Origin: Peteryoungia ipomoeae
GTDB taxonomy: Bacteria; Pseudomonadota; Alphaproteobacteria; Rhizobiales; Rhizobiaceae
Direction of reading: 5' to 3'
Assembly (NCBI RefSeq): GCF_004912165.1
Contig: NZ_STGV01000003.1
Coordinates: forward strand, 310,001-374,000
Length of the DNA stretch: 64,000 nt
Every line of letters begins with the position of its first letter. Positions within the stretch are counted from its first letter, which is position 1. The notes below the pieces were generated by a model. That model saw nothing but the letters and a program-made list of their open reading frames with translations, did not search any database and was not told the origin of the DNA. Shown piece after piece: positions 34,651 to 43,747 of the stretch. The position numbers and the translations under genes were made by a program.

Positions 34651-34666
34651 TACCTATTAGTAGGTA
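34651..34666. promoter_or_regulatory. Operator-like inverted repeat upstream of hicAB
   Basis: TACCTA-TTAG-TAGGTA has perfect 6-bp arms. It sits 17 bp upstream of the proposed TTG start of hicA. The position fits autorepression by the ribbon-helix-helix of HicB. Confidence 0.6.
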
Positions 34667-34786
34667 TAGATCGATCCGAGTGCAAGCACATCGCTCATTT
34701 CCAAGGGGAGATGCCTGCAAAAGCTTGACCTTTCTCGCCTTCCCCCTTAACCGCCGGGCATTCCCTTGTGGCATTGGAGGCTGGCG

Positions 34787-36058
34787 ATGAAGGTTTTGTT
34801 GATCGGGTCGGGTGGACGCGAACATGCGCTGGCCTGGAAGATTGCCCAGTCGCCTCTCCTTACCAAGCTTTATGCCGCACCGGGCAATCCGGGCATTGCC
34901 GAAGAGGCCGAACTCGTTTCGCTCGACACGGACGACCATGCAGCCGTGATCGCTTTCTGCAAGGACAAGGGCATCGACTTTGTTGTGGTCGGGCCGGAAG
35001 CTCCCTTGGTTGCCGGCATTGCAGACAGACTGCGCGAGGCCGGCATTGCCGTTTTCGGTCCTTCGGCCGCCGCCGCGCAGCTTGAGGGATCCAAGGGCTT
35101 CACCAAGGATGTCTGCGCCCGCTTCAACATTCCGACAGGCGCCTATCAACGCTTCAACAATGCGCCGAAAGCCAAGGCCTATGTGCGCCAACAGGGCGCA
35201 CCGATCGTTATCAAGGCCGACGGGCTTGCCGCCGGCAAGGGCGTGACGGTTGCCATGACGCTCGACGAGGCGCTCTCTGCCATCGACGACTGCTTCGAGG
35301 GCGCCTTCGGGGCTGCCGGTGCAGAAGTGGTGGTCGAGGCCTATCTCGATGGCGAGGAGGCGAGCTTCTTCTGCCTGTCCGACGGCAAGTCGCTGCTGGC
35401 GCTTGCCACCGCACAGGACCACAAGCGCGTCGGCGATGGCGATACCGGCCCGAACACCGGCGGCATGGGTGCCTATTCGCCGGCACCGGTGATGACGCCC
35501 GAAATGGTCGAGCGCACGATGAAGGAGATCATCGAGCCGACCATGCGGGGCATGGCCGAGATGGGCCATCCCTTCCAGGGCGTTTTCTTTGCCGGTCTGA
35601 TGATCACCGCCAAGGGTCCAGAACTGATCGAATACAATGTGCGCTTCGGCGATCCGGAATGCCAGGTGCTGATGATGCGGCTGAAGAGCGATCTGCTGCC
35701 GATCCTTTATGCCTCGGCGACCGGCACGCTCGACCAGGTAACGGCCGAATGGAGCGAGGATCCGGCGCTGACCGTGGTTCTCGCCTCCAAGGGCTATCCG
35801 GGCACTTACGACAAGGCGACACCGATCGCATCACTGCCTGAGGTCGGCGATGGCGCCAAGGTCTTCCATGCCGGCACCGCGCTGAAGGACGGACAGCTTG
35901 TGGCGACCGGCGGCCGGGTACTGAATGCGACGGCGACCGGCTCCACGGTTGCGGACGCCCAGGCCGGCGCCTATCGGCTGGTCGATGCAGTCGAATGGGA
36001 AAACGGTTTCTGCCGTCGCGACATCGGCTGGCAGGCAATCGCTCGGGAACAGCAATGA
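34787..36058 (+). CDS. purD: Phosphoribosylamine-glycine ligase PurD
   Basis: 423 residues. [19 protein letters not shown] is the N domain. The ATP-grasp core has [29 protein letters not shown] and [13 protein letters not shown]. It catalyses the second step of purine synthesis, making glycinamide ribonucleotide. GGAGG lies six bases before the ATG at 34787. It is not in an operon with other pur genes here. Confidence 0.97.
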   Translation: MKVLLIGSGGREHALAWKIAQSPLLTKLYAAPGNPGIAEEAELVSLDTDDHAAVIAFCKDKGIDFVVVGPEAPLVAGIADRLREAGIAVFGPSAAAAQLEGSKGFTKDVCARFNIPTGAYQRFNNAPKAKAYVRQQGAPIVIKADGLAAGKGVTVAMTLDEALSAIDDCFEGAFGAAGAEVVVEAYLDGEEASFFCLSDGKSLLALATAQDHKRVGDGDTGPNTGGMGAYSPAPVMTPEMVERTMKEIIEPTMRGMAEMGHPFQGVFFAGLMITAKGPELIEYNVRFGDPECQVLMMRLKSDLLPILYASATGTLDQVTAEWSEDPALTVVLASKGYPGTYDKATPIASLPEVGDGAKVFHAGTALKDGQLVATGGRVLNATATGSTVADAQAGAYRLVDAVEWENGFCRRDIGWQAIAREQQ

Positions 36059-36185
36059 CATCTGAGCGCTGAAACGCCCTCTAGCCGGTCCCAAAGTGAG
36101 CGTTTGTTAAAATTTTACCAAACCTCCTGACCGGATTGAAAGGAAACCTGGATAGGGTTCTTCGCACAGAGTGAGGAACACCCCA

Positions 36186-36629
36186 ATGCGCTATACCCTT
36201 TCGACAATTGCTTTCGTCGCGCTTGCCGCTTCGGCCGGAACGGCAGCTGCCTCGTCGATTGAAGAGGTGCACGGCAAACCCTTGCGGCAACCGAGCATCG
36301 TCACCGTTTCCTGCCACTTTTGCCCACCGCCTGTCGAGCGCCGCAAAAGCGACTATCAGGTGCCCACCGTCAACCAGAGCGGCGAACTTGCCGAAGTGAT
36401 CGAGGAAGATGGCGCGCGCAAACTGAAGCGCATCGACAATCTGATGGGTGGGTCGCCGGTCCTGTTCATCAGTTCCGCCGAAGGTTGGGAAACGCGCGGC
36501 TCCTCCATCATCGCCAGCGCGACAGGCGCACCCAATCAGATCGATACCAATGCGACAGCGGCTGTTGTCGATGGTAGCGAGGGTTCGGATGCAGCATCGC
36601 AGGCAACGGTCCAGGGCCTGTCCGACTGA
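36186..36629 (+). CDS. Secreted HPE1-like domain protein
   Basis: 147 residues. A signal peptide (MRYTLSTIAFVALAASAGTAAAS) precedes a short mature protein with a conserved VTVSCHFCPPP two-Cys motif. The rest, IEEDGARKLKRIDNLMGGSPVLFISSAEGW, is typical of rhizobial proteins labelled plant virulence effector HPE1-like. That label comes from memory, and no effector activity has to follow from it. The last 30 residues are low-complexity. GAGG lies about ten bases before the ATG. Confidence 0.65.
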   Translation: MRYTLSTIAFVALAASAGTAAASSIEEVHGKPLRQPSIVTVSCHFCPPPVERRKSDYQVPTVNQSGELAEVIEEDGARKLKRIDNLMGGSPVLFISSAEGWETRGSSIIASATGAPNQIDTNATAAVVDGSEGSDAASQATVQGLSD

Positions 36630-36692
36630 GCAGGAACGAGCCAGTCCGCTGAGCAGTGGGGCTGCCAAGGCGGTTAACCGCAGACACGCCGT

Positions 36693-36765
36693 GCCAGGAT
36701 AATCCTGGCCGGTGACCGAAAAAACATCAGGCATCAGCAGATGCTTATTGTGCTGTGCAGCACAA
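36693..36765. promoter_or_regulatory. Cluster of inverted repeats upstream of the chemoreceptor gene
   Basis: Three dyads occur in 75 bp. GCCAGG-ATAAT-CCTGGC is at 36693-36709, GCATC-AGCA-GATGC at 36731-36744, and TTGTGCTG-TG-CAGCACAA (8-bp arms) at 36748-36765. The first could be the terminator of the preceding gene, though it lacks a T-run. The last is the best operator candidate for the chemoreceptor. The stretch 36766-36895 shows nothing else. Confidence 0.4.
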
Positions 36766-36895
36766 ACGAATTCTCCTTAAGATTTTATGGTTATTTTCAG
36801 GGTCGAGCGCGATGCAGCGCCGGGCCTGACACGCCCTTCGTCATGTTTATTCTCCCAGCATTCGGACGAAAGTGCGCATCCCATTGCGGGGCTCC

Positions 36896-38716
36896 ATGAA
36901 CCGTTTGAAAATCTCCTTCCAGCTCATCCTGCTTGTGGCAGGCCTGATGGCCGCCTTTGCCGTTGCAACCTTCTTCCAGGTGCGGACTGCAACGGATACT
37001 ATCTACCAGCAGCGCCACGAATTGCTGCGCACCCAGGTCGAGTCCGCCTTGTCTCTGTTCAAGGATTACGATGACCGGGCGAAAGCCGGCGAGTTCTCCA
37101 TCGAGGAAGCGCAGCGCCTGGCCTATGCGCAAGTCGGCAAGATCCGTTTTGAGCCCGATGGCTATTTCTTTGCCTATGACTACGACGTCAACTTTGTCTT
37201 CCACCCGAATGCCAAGCTTGTCGGCACCTCGGCCAAGGGCAAGGGCGATACAAACGGGTTCCTCTACCGCGACGAACTGGTCAAGCAGGGACGTGCCGGT
37301 GGCGGCTTTGTCGAGTTTATCGGCCCGAAGCCCGGCCAGGACCCCAATGACTACAGCTTCCCCAAGACGACCTATGGCAAGGCATTCGATCCTTGGCAGA
37401 TCGTTGTCATCACCGGCCTCTACACCGATGATCTGAAGGCAGAAATCCGCTCCAGCATCATCACCACCATCGGCTGGACGACTGGCATCTTCCTGCTGGC
37501 GCTGGCGGCCGCCTATCTGGTCATCCGCAACATTACCGGCCCGCTGAAAGCGATCCACAAGGCCCTGGAATCGGTCGCCGATGAGGATGTTGCCATCGCC
37601 ATCCCGCATACCGACCTGCCGAACGAAATCGGACTGATGGCGAAAGCAACGAAAAGTCTGCAGAACAAGGTTCGCGAACGCCATGCCATGGCGGCGCGGC
37701 AGCGCGAGAGCCAACAGGAGCTTGATGCCGAACGCAACCAGAATGCCGAGATGCAGGTGGCCGAAACCCGTCAGCAGGCGCATGTGGTGAAAACAATCGG
37801 CGCGTCCCTGAAGCGTCTGGCGGAGGGCGATCTGACGGTACGTTGCGCCGATCTCGGCCCCAACTACGAAGCCCTGCGGCATGACTTCAACGATGCGTTG
37901 ACGCGTCTCGAAGGCGCGATGGCGAAGGTGAACACCAAGGGCAACGATATCGCTGTTTCCAAGGAAGAAATCCGCCGCGCGTCTGGCGATCTTGCCAGCC
38001 GCACCGAGCGCCAGGCGGCGCATCTGGAGGAAACATCTGCGGCTCTTGAGGAGTTGACGGTTGCTGTGCGCCAGACAGCAGAAGGTGCGCGCAATGCAGC
38101 CGGACGCGTTGCCGATGTCAGCAGCGAGGCCTCGCAGAGTGACGAGATCGTGACCCGTGCCATCACGGCCATGAGCGGCATCGAGCAGTCTTCTGCCGAA
38201 ATCACCAAGATCATCGGCGTGATCGACGAAATCGCCTTCCAGACCAACCTTCTCGCCCTGAATGCGGGCGTCGAGGCGGCCCGTGCGGGCGAAAGCGGCA
38301 AGGGCTTTGCCGTCGTCGCCCAGGAAGTCCGAGAGCTTGCGCAGAGATCGGCAAATGCCGCCAAGGAAATCAAGGACCAGATCGCACGCTCGTCCGGACA
38401 GGTTGAGCATGGCGTTCAGCTGGTGGGTCAGGCGGGAGAGGCCCTGAAGCGCATCTCCACCCAGATCAAGCAGGCAAACGACATCGTCGACAAGATTGCC
38501 CATGCCGCTGCCGAGCAGGATGCCACCCTGCGCTCGATCTCGTCGTCGATCAACGAACTGGATACCGGCACGCAACAGAATGCCGCGATGGCTGAGCAGG
38601 CGACGGCCTCTGCCAATGTTCTGGCCAATGATACCGGCGAATTGCTGGACCTGATTGGCGGCTTCAAGACGAACCGGGCTTCCTCAGCGACAGAGCCGAT
38701 GCGCATGGCAAGCTAA
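36896..38716 (+). CDS. Methyl-accepting chemotaxis protein with Cache sensor
   Basis: 606 residues. TM1 lies near 6-28. A single-Cache periplasmic domain follows (about 35-190, with [20 protein letters not shown] and [10 protein letters not shown]). TM2 is near 190-210, with HAMP after it ([13 protein letters not shown]), a second HAMP-like segment ([13 protein letters not shown]) and the signalling domain with hairpin tip [27 protein letters not shown]. Such Cache receptors often sense carboxylates or amino acids. No CheR-binding pentapeptide is seen at the C-terminus. I start at MNRLKISF (36896). Confidence 0.92.
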   Translation: MNRLKISFQLILLVAGLMAAFAVATFFQVRTATDTIYQQRHELLRTQVESALSLFKDYDDRAKAGEFSIEEAQRLAYAQVGKIRFEPDGYFFAYDYDVNFVFHPNAKLVGTSAKGKGDTNGFLYRDELVKQGRAGGGFVEFIGPKPGQDPNDYSFPKTTYGKAFDPWQIVVITGLYTDDLKAEIRSSIITTIGWTTGIFLLALAAAYLVIRNITGPLKAIHKALESVADEDVAIAIPHTDLPNEIGLMAKATKSLQNKVRERHAMAARQRESQQELDAERNQNAEMQVAETRQQAHVVKTIGASLKRLAEGDLTVRCADLGPNYEALRHDFNDALTRLEGAMAKVNTKGNDIAVSKEEIRRASGDLASRTERQAAHLEETSAALEELTVAVRQTAEGARNAAGRVADVSSEASQSDEIVTRAITAMSGIEQSSAEITKIIGVIDEIAFQTNLLALNAGVEAARAGESGKGFAVVAQEVRELAQRSANAAKEIKDQIARSSGQVEHGVQLVGQAGEALKRISTQIKQANDIVDKIAHAAAEQDATLRSISSSINELDTGTQQNAAMAEQATASANVLANDTGELLDLIGGFKTNRASSATEPMRMAS

Positions 38717-38738
38717 GCCAGCCTTGCAACGAAACGAC

Positions 38739-38776
38739 AAGGCCGCCGGAGCAATCCGGCGGCCTTTTCGCTTTTC
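38739..38776 (+). terminator. Rho-independent terminator of the chemoreceptor gene
   Basis: A perfect 12-bp stem pairs AAGGCCGCCGGA (38739-38750) with its complement at 38755-38766 around a GCAA tetraloop, followed by T-rich sequence. Confidence 0.85.
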
Positions 38777-39269
38777 AGCCGGCCCTTTCCACGCGTGCTG
38801 CAAGCCGGTCGAGCTCACGGTCGGAAAAGACCTCGATGCCCATTTGGCGCATGAGAGCGGCCGTGACACCGAAACCCGGATGACGATTGCCAGAGAAGGA
38901 GCCGTCATAGATGAAGCCCGATCCACAGGAGGGGCTGCCATCGATGAAGAGCGCTAAGCCGCATCCCTGCTCGCGGGCAAAGGCAACGGCCCTCTTTCCG
39001 CCCTCCACGAATTCCGCGGTGACATCGCCACCCGTCACCTCCAGCACGCGAGCGCGGCCGGCAAGCACATCCTGGCCATTCATGCCGCCCTCGATCTCCG
39101 CCGGTGGACGCGGCGTCGGCAGACCGCCCGCCTGTTCGGGACAGAAACCGACAAGGCGACCCTCGGCCTTCCAGCGCTCGATCAGCGGATCCTGCAACGG
39201 CTTGCCCTTGCCGTCGTAACGCACGGGGCGGCCGAGAAGGCAGGCGCTGATGAGGATCTTGGAGGGCAT
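38775..39269 (-). CDS. DUF523 family protein
   Basis: 164 residues. SACLLGRPVRYDGKGK, FCPEQAGGLPTPRPPAEI and DGSPSCGSGFIYDGSFSG are the DUF523 signature, with several conserved Cys residues (Cys9, the Cys in FCPE and the Cys in PSCG) that may bind a metal or cluster. In other bacteria the domain is sometimes joined to DUF1722. No established function. It is four bases downstream of parE and on the same strand. Confidence 0.88.
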   Translation of the reverse strand: MPSKILISACLLGRPVRYDGKGKPLQDPLIERWKAEGRLVGFCPEQAGGLPTPRPPAEIEGGMNGQDVLAGRARVLEVTGGDVTAEFVEGGKRAVAFAREQGCGLALFIDGSPSCGSGFIYDGSFSGNRHPGFGVTAALMRQMGIEVFSDRELDRLAARVERAG

Positions 39270-39273
39270 GGGC

Positions 39274-39573
39274 TCAATCCTCCAGTTGGCGAGGAAGGTC
39301 GGCGCGCTCGTGTAGGATACGGACGACTTCGATGGTGCCGTCGTCCCTAATGACGTAGAAGATCAGATGGGAACCGGAACGGCGACGTCGATAGCCTTCA
39401 CGAAGCCTATCAGCAACGGCCCCAGAGAAAGGATGGCGACCGATTTCGGTAATCACCTCAAGTATCCGCCTCAGATATTGCTCGGCCTGGACCTCGGACC
39501 AGCGATTGCGGGTGTAGTCCCCGATCTTGAGAAAATCTCGCCGGGCGGCGGGACTGAGCCGGATCTCAGCCAC
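39274..39573 (-). CDS. parE: ParE-like toxin (RelE/ParE superfamily)
   Basis: 99 residues. IRLSPAARRDFLKIGDYTRNRW and SHLIFYVIRDDGTIEVVRILHERAD are the ParE fold. The family includes gyrase inhibitors. It overlaps the end of parD by eight bases, in the usual antitoxin-first order. Confidence 0.9.
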   Translation of the reverse strand: MAEIRLSPAARRDFLKIGDYTRNRWSEVQAEQYLRRILEVITEIGRHPFSGAVADRLREGYRRRRSGSHLIFYVIRDDGTIEVVRILHERADLPRQLED

Positions 39574-39817
39574 GGCTTTTCCATCTTTCGCGAACGGACG
39601 CCATGAGGTCTTCCGGTTCGAAGGGCATGGATGGCCCGCTGTTTTCCCCCTCGATCAGGGCTGCGCGGAGCCACTCTATCCGGGCCTGCTCTTCCTTCAG
39701 AAGCTTGAGGCCCGCCTCAACCACGTCTTCGGCAGACTTGAACGCGCCGCTTTCGAGCTGCGAATCGATGAAGCTGTCATAGGGTTCGGCGATGGTCACC
39801 TGAACGGGCTTGTTCAT
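39566..39817 (-). CDS. parD: ParD-like antitoxin
   Basis: 83 residues. The N-terminal ribbon-helix-helix (QVTIAEPYDSFIDSQLESGAFKSAEDVVEAGLKLL) binds DNA and the C-terminal half wraps ParE. It is first in the parDE operon. An inverted repeat lies 40 bp upstream. Confidence 0.9.
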   Translation of the reverse strand: MNKPVQVTIAEPYDSFIDSQLESGAFKSAEDVVEAGLKLLKEEQARIEWLRAALIEGENSGPSMPFEPEDLMASVRERWKSRG

Positions 39818-39856
39818 GCGGATTGCTCCCTTTGGAACTCCGTGATGCTCACACTA

Positions 39857-39875
39857 TCAGCAATGCGTGTGCTGA
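39857..39875. promoter_or_regulatory. Inverted repeat overlapping the parDE promoter
   Basis: TCAGCA (39857-39862) and TGCTGA (39870-39875) flank a 7-bp spacer. On the minus strand a TTGTCA -35 and a TAGTGT -10, 16 bp apart, overlap it. This suits autorepression by ParD. Confidence 0.45.
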
Positions 39876-39884
39876 CAAGGACAC

Positions 39885-40199
39885 TCACGCTGCCTTGACG
39901 GCGATCTGTACACCGGTTTCATCCTGCAACAAGCGAATGACAGCAAACAGGTTGTCGGAACGCGGGTTTCCCGCAGAACCGAACATGCGCATGAGGCTCT
40001 TGGGCGGCAGGCCAGACTTTTTGCCCAGCTCGACAAAGCCGATGGTGGCGTTGATATAGTCACGCAAGAGCGCGCGGCCGGTTTCAACATCGCCTGACAA
40101 CAGAAGTTCGATCGCCTCGCTGAGTAGCGCCGCGCGAAAAGCCGGATCGGATTGTGCGCGATCTCGAACAGTTTGCTTGAAGTCTCTCGTCAATGCCAT
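39885..40199 (-). CDS. HTH antitoxin of a HigBA-like module
   Basis: 104 residues. MALTRDFKQTVRDRAQSDPAFRAALLSEAIELLLSGD and LGKKSGLPPKSLMRMFGSAGNPRSDNLFAVIRLL match the addiction-module antidote proteins with a Cro/C1-like helix-turn-helix. The toxin gene ends one base before its start, in toxin-first order. The longer frame to 40406 overlaps the toxin gene and is rejected. Confidence 0.82.
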   Translation of the reverse strand: MALTRDFKQTVRDRAQSDPAFRAALLSEAIELLLSGDVETGRALLRDYINATIGFVELGKKSGLPPKSLMRMFGSAGNPRSDNLFAVIRLLQDETGVQIAVKAA

Positions 40200-40200
40200 C

Positions 40201-40521
40201 TCAGCCTGCCTTCCGCTTCCTGTATTCCGCCCAGCGGGCATGCGCCGCTTCGATATCGGCCCGTTGCCGCTTCTTCGTGCCGCCTGCGAGCAGAATGATA
40301 AGGCGGTCGCCATCCCGGCCAAAATAGATGCGATATCCCGGTCCGTAATCGATCCGATATTCCAACACGCCTTCCCCCACACCCTTGGCATTGGACAGAT
40401 TGCCAAGCGACATTCGTGTGATGGCCGTCGTCACCTTGACGGCAGCCATGGGTTCCAGCGCCTCGAACCAGAGCCCGAAAGGACTGCGCCCACGCTCGTC
40501 GAGGAATTCACGGATCTCCAT
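40201..40521 (-). CDS. HigB-like toxin (RelE/ParE superfamily, Gp49-like)
   Basis: 106 residues. REFLDERGRSPFGLWFEAL, GVLEYRIDYGPGYRIYFGRDGDRLIILLAGG and KKRQRADIEAAHARWAEYR are typical of the short addiction-module killer proteins. Members cut mRNA at the ribosome. I start at MEIREF (40521), which leaves the inverted repeat at 40527-40550 as an operator just upstream; the ATG at 40539 lies inside it. Confidence 0.82.
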   Translation of the reverse strand: MEIREFLDERGRSPFGLWFEALEPMAAVKVTTAITRMSLGNLSNAKGVGEGVLEYRIDYGPGYRIYFGRDGDRLIILLAGGTKKRQRADIEAAHARWAEYRKRKAG

Positions 40522-40526
40522 TGCCC

Positions 40527-40550
40527 AATGGTGCCACATAAGACACCATT
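40527..40550. promoter_or_regulatory. Inverted repeat upstream of the HigBA-like pair
   Basis: AATGGTG (40527-40533) and CACCATT (40544-40550) are perfect arms around a 10-bp spacer. A minus-strand TTGACA (40555-40550) adjoins it. The position suits autorepression by the HTH antitoxin. Confidence 0.6.
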
Positions 40551-40565
40551 GTCAACAAGGAAAGA

Positions 40566-40631
40566 CCCCGCCGAATGAACTGACCCCCGAAAGTTGGACC
40601 TCCAACCTCGGGGGCAGTTCATTCGGCGGGG
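40566..40631. repeat. 66-nt near-perfect hairpin after glyS, possible transposon footprint in a terminator
   Basis: The outer arms CCCCGCCGAATGAACTG and CAGTTCATTCGGCGGGG continue into CCCCCGA/TCGGGGG with one bulged base. An inner GTTGGA-CC-TCCAAC dyad closes the loop. It lies nine bases after the glyS stop. The outer CCCCGCCGAA/TTCGGCGGGG followed by T-rich sequence on the minus strand looks like an ordinary terminator stem. The inner TGAACTGACCCCC and TGAACTGCCCCC segments resemble the two terminal inverted repeats of an IS3-family element. Confidence 0.6.
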
Positions 40632-40639
40632 CCCATTCA

Positions 40640-42958
40640 TCAGGCTGTGATCTTAGAGAAATCCGCGACGGTTGCGGTTGTCTCGCGGATGGCCTTCAGC
40701 AGCGCCAGACGATTGGCGCGGATTGCGGCGTCCTCGTCATTGACCAGAACATCGGTGAAGAAGGCATCGACCGGGCCGCGCAGCGTCGACAGCGCCTGCA
40801 TGGCGGAGCGGAAGTCTTCCAATGCCACGGCTTCAGCAGCGGCCTTCGATGCCGACTGGATGGCGGCAAAGAGCGCCTTTTCGGCGTCGAGCTTCAAGAG
40901 CGCTTCCGAGACGCCATCAGCGACGACAGTGCCCTTCTTCTCTTCGGCAGCCAGCAGCTGCGTAGCACGCTTGGTGCCGGCGAGAAGGTTCAGGCCGTCT
41001 TCCGAGGTAATGAAAGCGGTGAGCGCCTCGGCCTTGCGGGCGACCATCAGCAGGTCGTCAGCATCCGACGTCAGCACGGCATCGATGATGTCGTGGCGGG
41101 CGCCTTGTTCGCGTAGATAGACCTTCAGGCGGTCGTGGAAGAAGGAGAGGAGGTCATGAGAAACCGCATCTGACAATCTCAGAGAATCTTCGAACGCTGT
41201 GCGCGTACGCTCGTCCAAGGCCGATGTGATCTCCGGTGCTCGCTCAATGCCCAGATCTACAAGCTGCTGTAACAGTTCTTTGTTTTCTGAAATCGTTGGG
41301 AGTATCTGGCGGGCAAATACAGTGTAAAATATGTTCGGCAGCAGACGATAATGAATGCCCTTTTCCAAAATCATCCTGACAACACCCAGCGCCGCACGGC
41401 GCAGCGCATAGGGGTCCTTCGAGCCGGTCGGCTTTTCGTCGATGGCCCAGAAGCCGGTCAGCGTGTCCAGCTTGTCGGCAAGTGCAACGGCAAGCCCCAC
41501 CTTGTCTCCGGGCAGACGGTCGGAGGGGCCGTTCGGCTTCCAGTGGTCTTCGATGGCCGCAGCAACGGAAGCATTTTCGCCCTGCAAAGCCGCATACTTG
41601 CGACCCATGGCGCCCTGGAGTTCGGGGAACTCACCGACAGCTTCTGTGCGCAGATCGGCCTTGGCCAGCACCACGGCGCGGTCGACGAGGGCAGCGTCTG
41701 CACCGACGATCGGGGCCAGCACCTTGGCGAGTTCCCGGATTCGGGCAACGCGCTCACCCTGCGTGCCGAGCTTGGCGTGGAAGGTTACGTTCAGCGCATC
41801 GAGCTTGGCCATGCGCTGGTCGAGCGGCTTGGCCAGGTCGAGGTCGAACTTGGCGGCGGAGGCCTTCAGCGTATCGAGGTCCGGGAGATCGCCCTGATCG
41901 CGCTTCCAGAAGTGCAGCGCATCCGACAGACGGGCGCGCACGACCTTGCCATTGCCATGCATGATTTCCTTGCCGCCATCTGTGGCCGCGATGTTGGAGA
42001 TCAGGATGAAGTGGTTGGAAAGCTTGTCCGTCTCACCCTGCGGGCGCACGACGAAGCATTTCTGGTTGGTCTTGATGGTGAGCCGGATGATCTCGGCCGG
42101 GATCGAGAGATAGTCTTCTTCAAACGTGCCGAGCAGGACCTGCGGCCATTCGACGAGGCCTGAGACTTCCTCCAGCAGACCTTCGTCCTCGACCAGTTCG
42201 AGGCCGTTGGCGAAGGCAAGGTCGCGGGCATCGTGTAGGATCATGTCCTTGCGGCGATCGGCATCCAGCATGACCTTGGCGCGCTCGAGCTGCGAGACAT
42301 AATCATCGAAGCGGCGCACGGTGATGGCCTCCGGCGCGTGGAAGCGATGGCCATAGGTGACATTGCCGGCCACGATCCCGTCGATCTCAAAGGGAATGAC
42401 CTGAACCTCGTCATGCTCCGGGCCGAAGGTGCAGACGATGGACTGCAGCGGGCGCACCCAGCGCAGGCTTTCCGATCCCTTGCCATCGATGCCGCCAAAG
42501 CTTGAGCCCTTGGGCATGGAGGCAAAGCCGGAGCGCATCGACTTCGGCCAGGGGAAGGCCCTGACGATGCCGGGCATGACATCGGCGATGATCTCTTCGG
42601 CGGCACGGCCCGGCTTTTCCATGTAGGCAACATAAAAGTCGCCCTTCTTCGGATCGGTCTTGACGATCGCTTGGTCGATCGAGGTGAGGCCCGCGCCGCG
42701 CAGGAAGCCGTCGATGGCGCCCTGGGGTGCAGAGGTGCTCGGCCCCTTCTTCTCTTCCTTGATATCGGAGGAACGCGCCGTCAGGCCCCGGATATCGAGC
42801 GTCAGCCGGCGCGGCGTCCAGTATTCCCGCGCGCCTTCATAGGTCAGGCCCGCATCAACAAGCGCATCCGTGACCATCTTCTTCAGATCGCCGGCCGCCT
42901 TGCGCTGCATGCGTGCCGGGATTTCTTCGGAGCGGAGTTCGAGCAGGAGATCGGGCAT
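40640..42958 (-). CDS. glyS: Glycyl-tRNA synthetase beta subunit
   Basis: 772 residues, longer than the usual 690-700. [25 protein letters not shown] is the canonical N-terminus. [37 protein letters not shown] and [17 protein letters not shown] are family blocks, and the anticodon-binding domain is at the C-terminus. It works with GlyQ as an alpha2beta2 enzyme. A patch of about 200 bp (41160-41370) is clearly poorer in GC than the rest of the gene. glyQ lies 8 kb upstream, with eight other genes between. Confidence 0.95.
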   Translation of the reverse strand: MPDLLLELRSEEIPARMQRKAAGDLKKMVTDALVDAGLTYEGAREYWTPRRLTLDIRGLTARSSDIKEEKKGPSTSAPQGAIDGFLRGAGLTSIDQAIVKTDPKKGDFYVAYMEKPGRAAEEIIADVMPGIVRAFPWPKSMRSGFASMPKGSSFGGIDGKGSESLRWVRPLQSIVCTFGPEHDEVQVIPFEIDGIVAGNVTYGHRFHAPEAITVRRFDDYVSQLERAKVMLDADRRKDMILHDARDLAFANGLELVEDEGLLEEVSGLVEWPQVLLGTFEEDYLSIPAEIIRLTIKTNQKCFVVRPQGETDKLSNHFILISNIAATDGGKEIMHGNGKVVRARLSDALHFWKRDQGDLPDLDTLKASAAKFDLDLAKPLDQRMAKLDALNVTFHAKLGTQGERVARIRELAKVLAPIVGADAALVDRAVVLAKADLRTEAVGEFPELQGAMGRKYAALQGENASVAAAIEDHWKPNGPSDRLPGDKVGLAVALADKLDTLTGFWAIDEKPTGSKDPYALRRAALGVVRMILEKGIHYRLLPNIFYTVFARQILPTISENKELLQQLVDLGIERAPEITSALDERTRTAFEDSLRLSDAVSHDLLSFFHDRLKVYLREQGARHDIIDAVLTSDADDLLMVARKAEALTAFITSEDGLNLLAGTKRATQLLAAEEKKGTVVADGVSEALLKLDAEKALFAAIQSASKAAAEAVALEDFRSAMQALSTLRGPVDAFFTDVLVNDEDAAIRANRLALLKAIRETTATVADFSKITA

Positions 42959-43068
42959 CGATTGAGACTTTTTCGCTGGTTGCAGAGGGCTGCGGGGGAC
43001 TTAGCAAGCCACGCGACAAAAGTCATCCATGGATCGGTGTAAAATGGGGGCTGTTGGCGGCCCAGCGA

Positions 43069-43121
43069 TCACCCCCACCCGCCGCTTTGGGGCGACCTCC
43101 CCCCTCAAGGGGGAGGTGGAG
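43069..43121. repeat. GC-rich intergenic palindromic repeat, copy A
   Basis: A 53-bp unit: TCACCCCCACCCGCCGC, then CTCCCCCCTCAAGGGGGAGG. It contains a strong CCTCCCCC-TCAA-GGGGGAGG stem-loop. It matches copy B (43748-43800) in the same orientation with one mismatch that I can see. Its end overlaps the 3' end of the DUF559 gene. Confidence 0.8.
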
Positions 43122-43653
43122 GCCCGACGCCGGCCTCCCGGACACCCTCCCCTTGAGGGGGAGGGTCGGAGCGAAGCTCCGGGGTGGGGTGACCCACCAA
43201 GGATTCAAGGTTTGCCTGGCTGGCGGCGACTGGCAGATTTGGGCTGGGTCCAAGGCGATATCCCGGGTGTCGTTCGAGATATGTCTCACGCTCCCTAACC
43301 ACGGCGTAGATCGTGTCGAGAACGGCATCGAGTTCCAATAGCACTTCCTGGTTCCAGAAGCGGATAATCTTGTATCCCTGTTGCTCCAGAAAGGCCGTGC
43401 GCCTCTCGTCTCTGGAGAGACCTTCTTTTGTGCCGTGCTGCGAGCCATCCAGTTCGATAACCAGCCCGATTTGGTGGCAGGCAAAATCGGCAAAATACGG
43501 GCCGATCGGCACCTGACGGCGGAAGTGTGTTCCATGGATCGGGATCCGCCAGAGGTGCCGCCAGAGTTTTCGTTCGGCATCCGTCGACGTGGCGCGAAGG
43601 CGCCGTGCGGTCTCCCGCCGAAACCGATCCATAGAAGTGGGTGGCTTTGCCAT
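43105..43653 (-). CDS. DUF559 endonuclease-domain protein
   Basis: 182 residues. RKLWRHLWRIPIHGTHFRRQVPIGPYFADFAC and GLVIELDGSQH hold the D...ExD core of the Vsr/restriction-like nuclease fold, with RTAFLEQQGYKIIRFWNQEV as the typical end. DUF559 proteins are widespread, but their biological role is not settled. The last 30 residues (HPTPELRSDPPPQGEGVREAG...) are translated from the flanking palindromic repeats and are probably not part of the fold. Repeats lie on both sides of the gene. Confidence 0.85.
   Translation of the reverse strand: MAKPPTSMDRFRRETARRLRATSTDAERKLWRHLWRIPIHGTHFRRQVPIGPYFADFACHQIGLVIELDGSQHGTKEGLSRDERRTAFLEQQGYKIIRFWNQEVLLELDAVLDTIYAVVRERETYLERHPGYRLGPSPNLPVAASQANLESLVGHPTPELRSDPPPQGEGVREAGVGPPPPP
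43141..43194. repeat. GC-rich intergenic palindromic repeat, inverted divergent copy A'
   Basis: In reverse complement it has the same layout as copies A and B: TCACCCCACCCC, a short GGAGC/GCTCC stem, then CTCCCCCTCAAGGGGAGG. The sequence differs in detail, so it is a diverged or sister subtype. With copy A it forms an inverted pair inside the 3' end of the DUF559 gene. Confidence 0.7.
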
Positions 43654-43747
43654 AGCTGCATTCCCGGAACCGTGAAGGCTCCATCAAATGCTGTATCGCG
43701 AGGCCTTACAACTCTGAGGATCAGGGGGATTGTCGGTGTTCCCAAGG

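Noticed and set aside
36797..38575. 592-codon open frame antisense to the chemoreceptor
   Set aside because: The plus strand encodes a complete chemotaxis receptor with all motifs; the antisense frame matches no family and is a GC-rich shadow.
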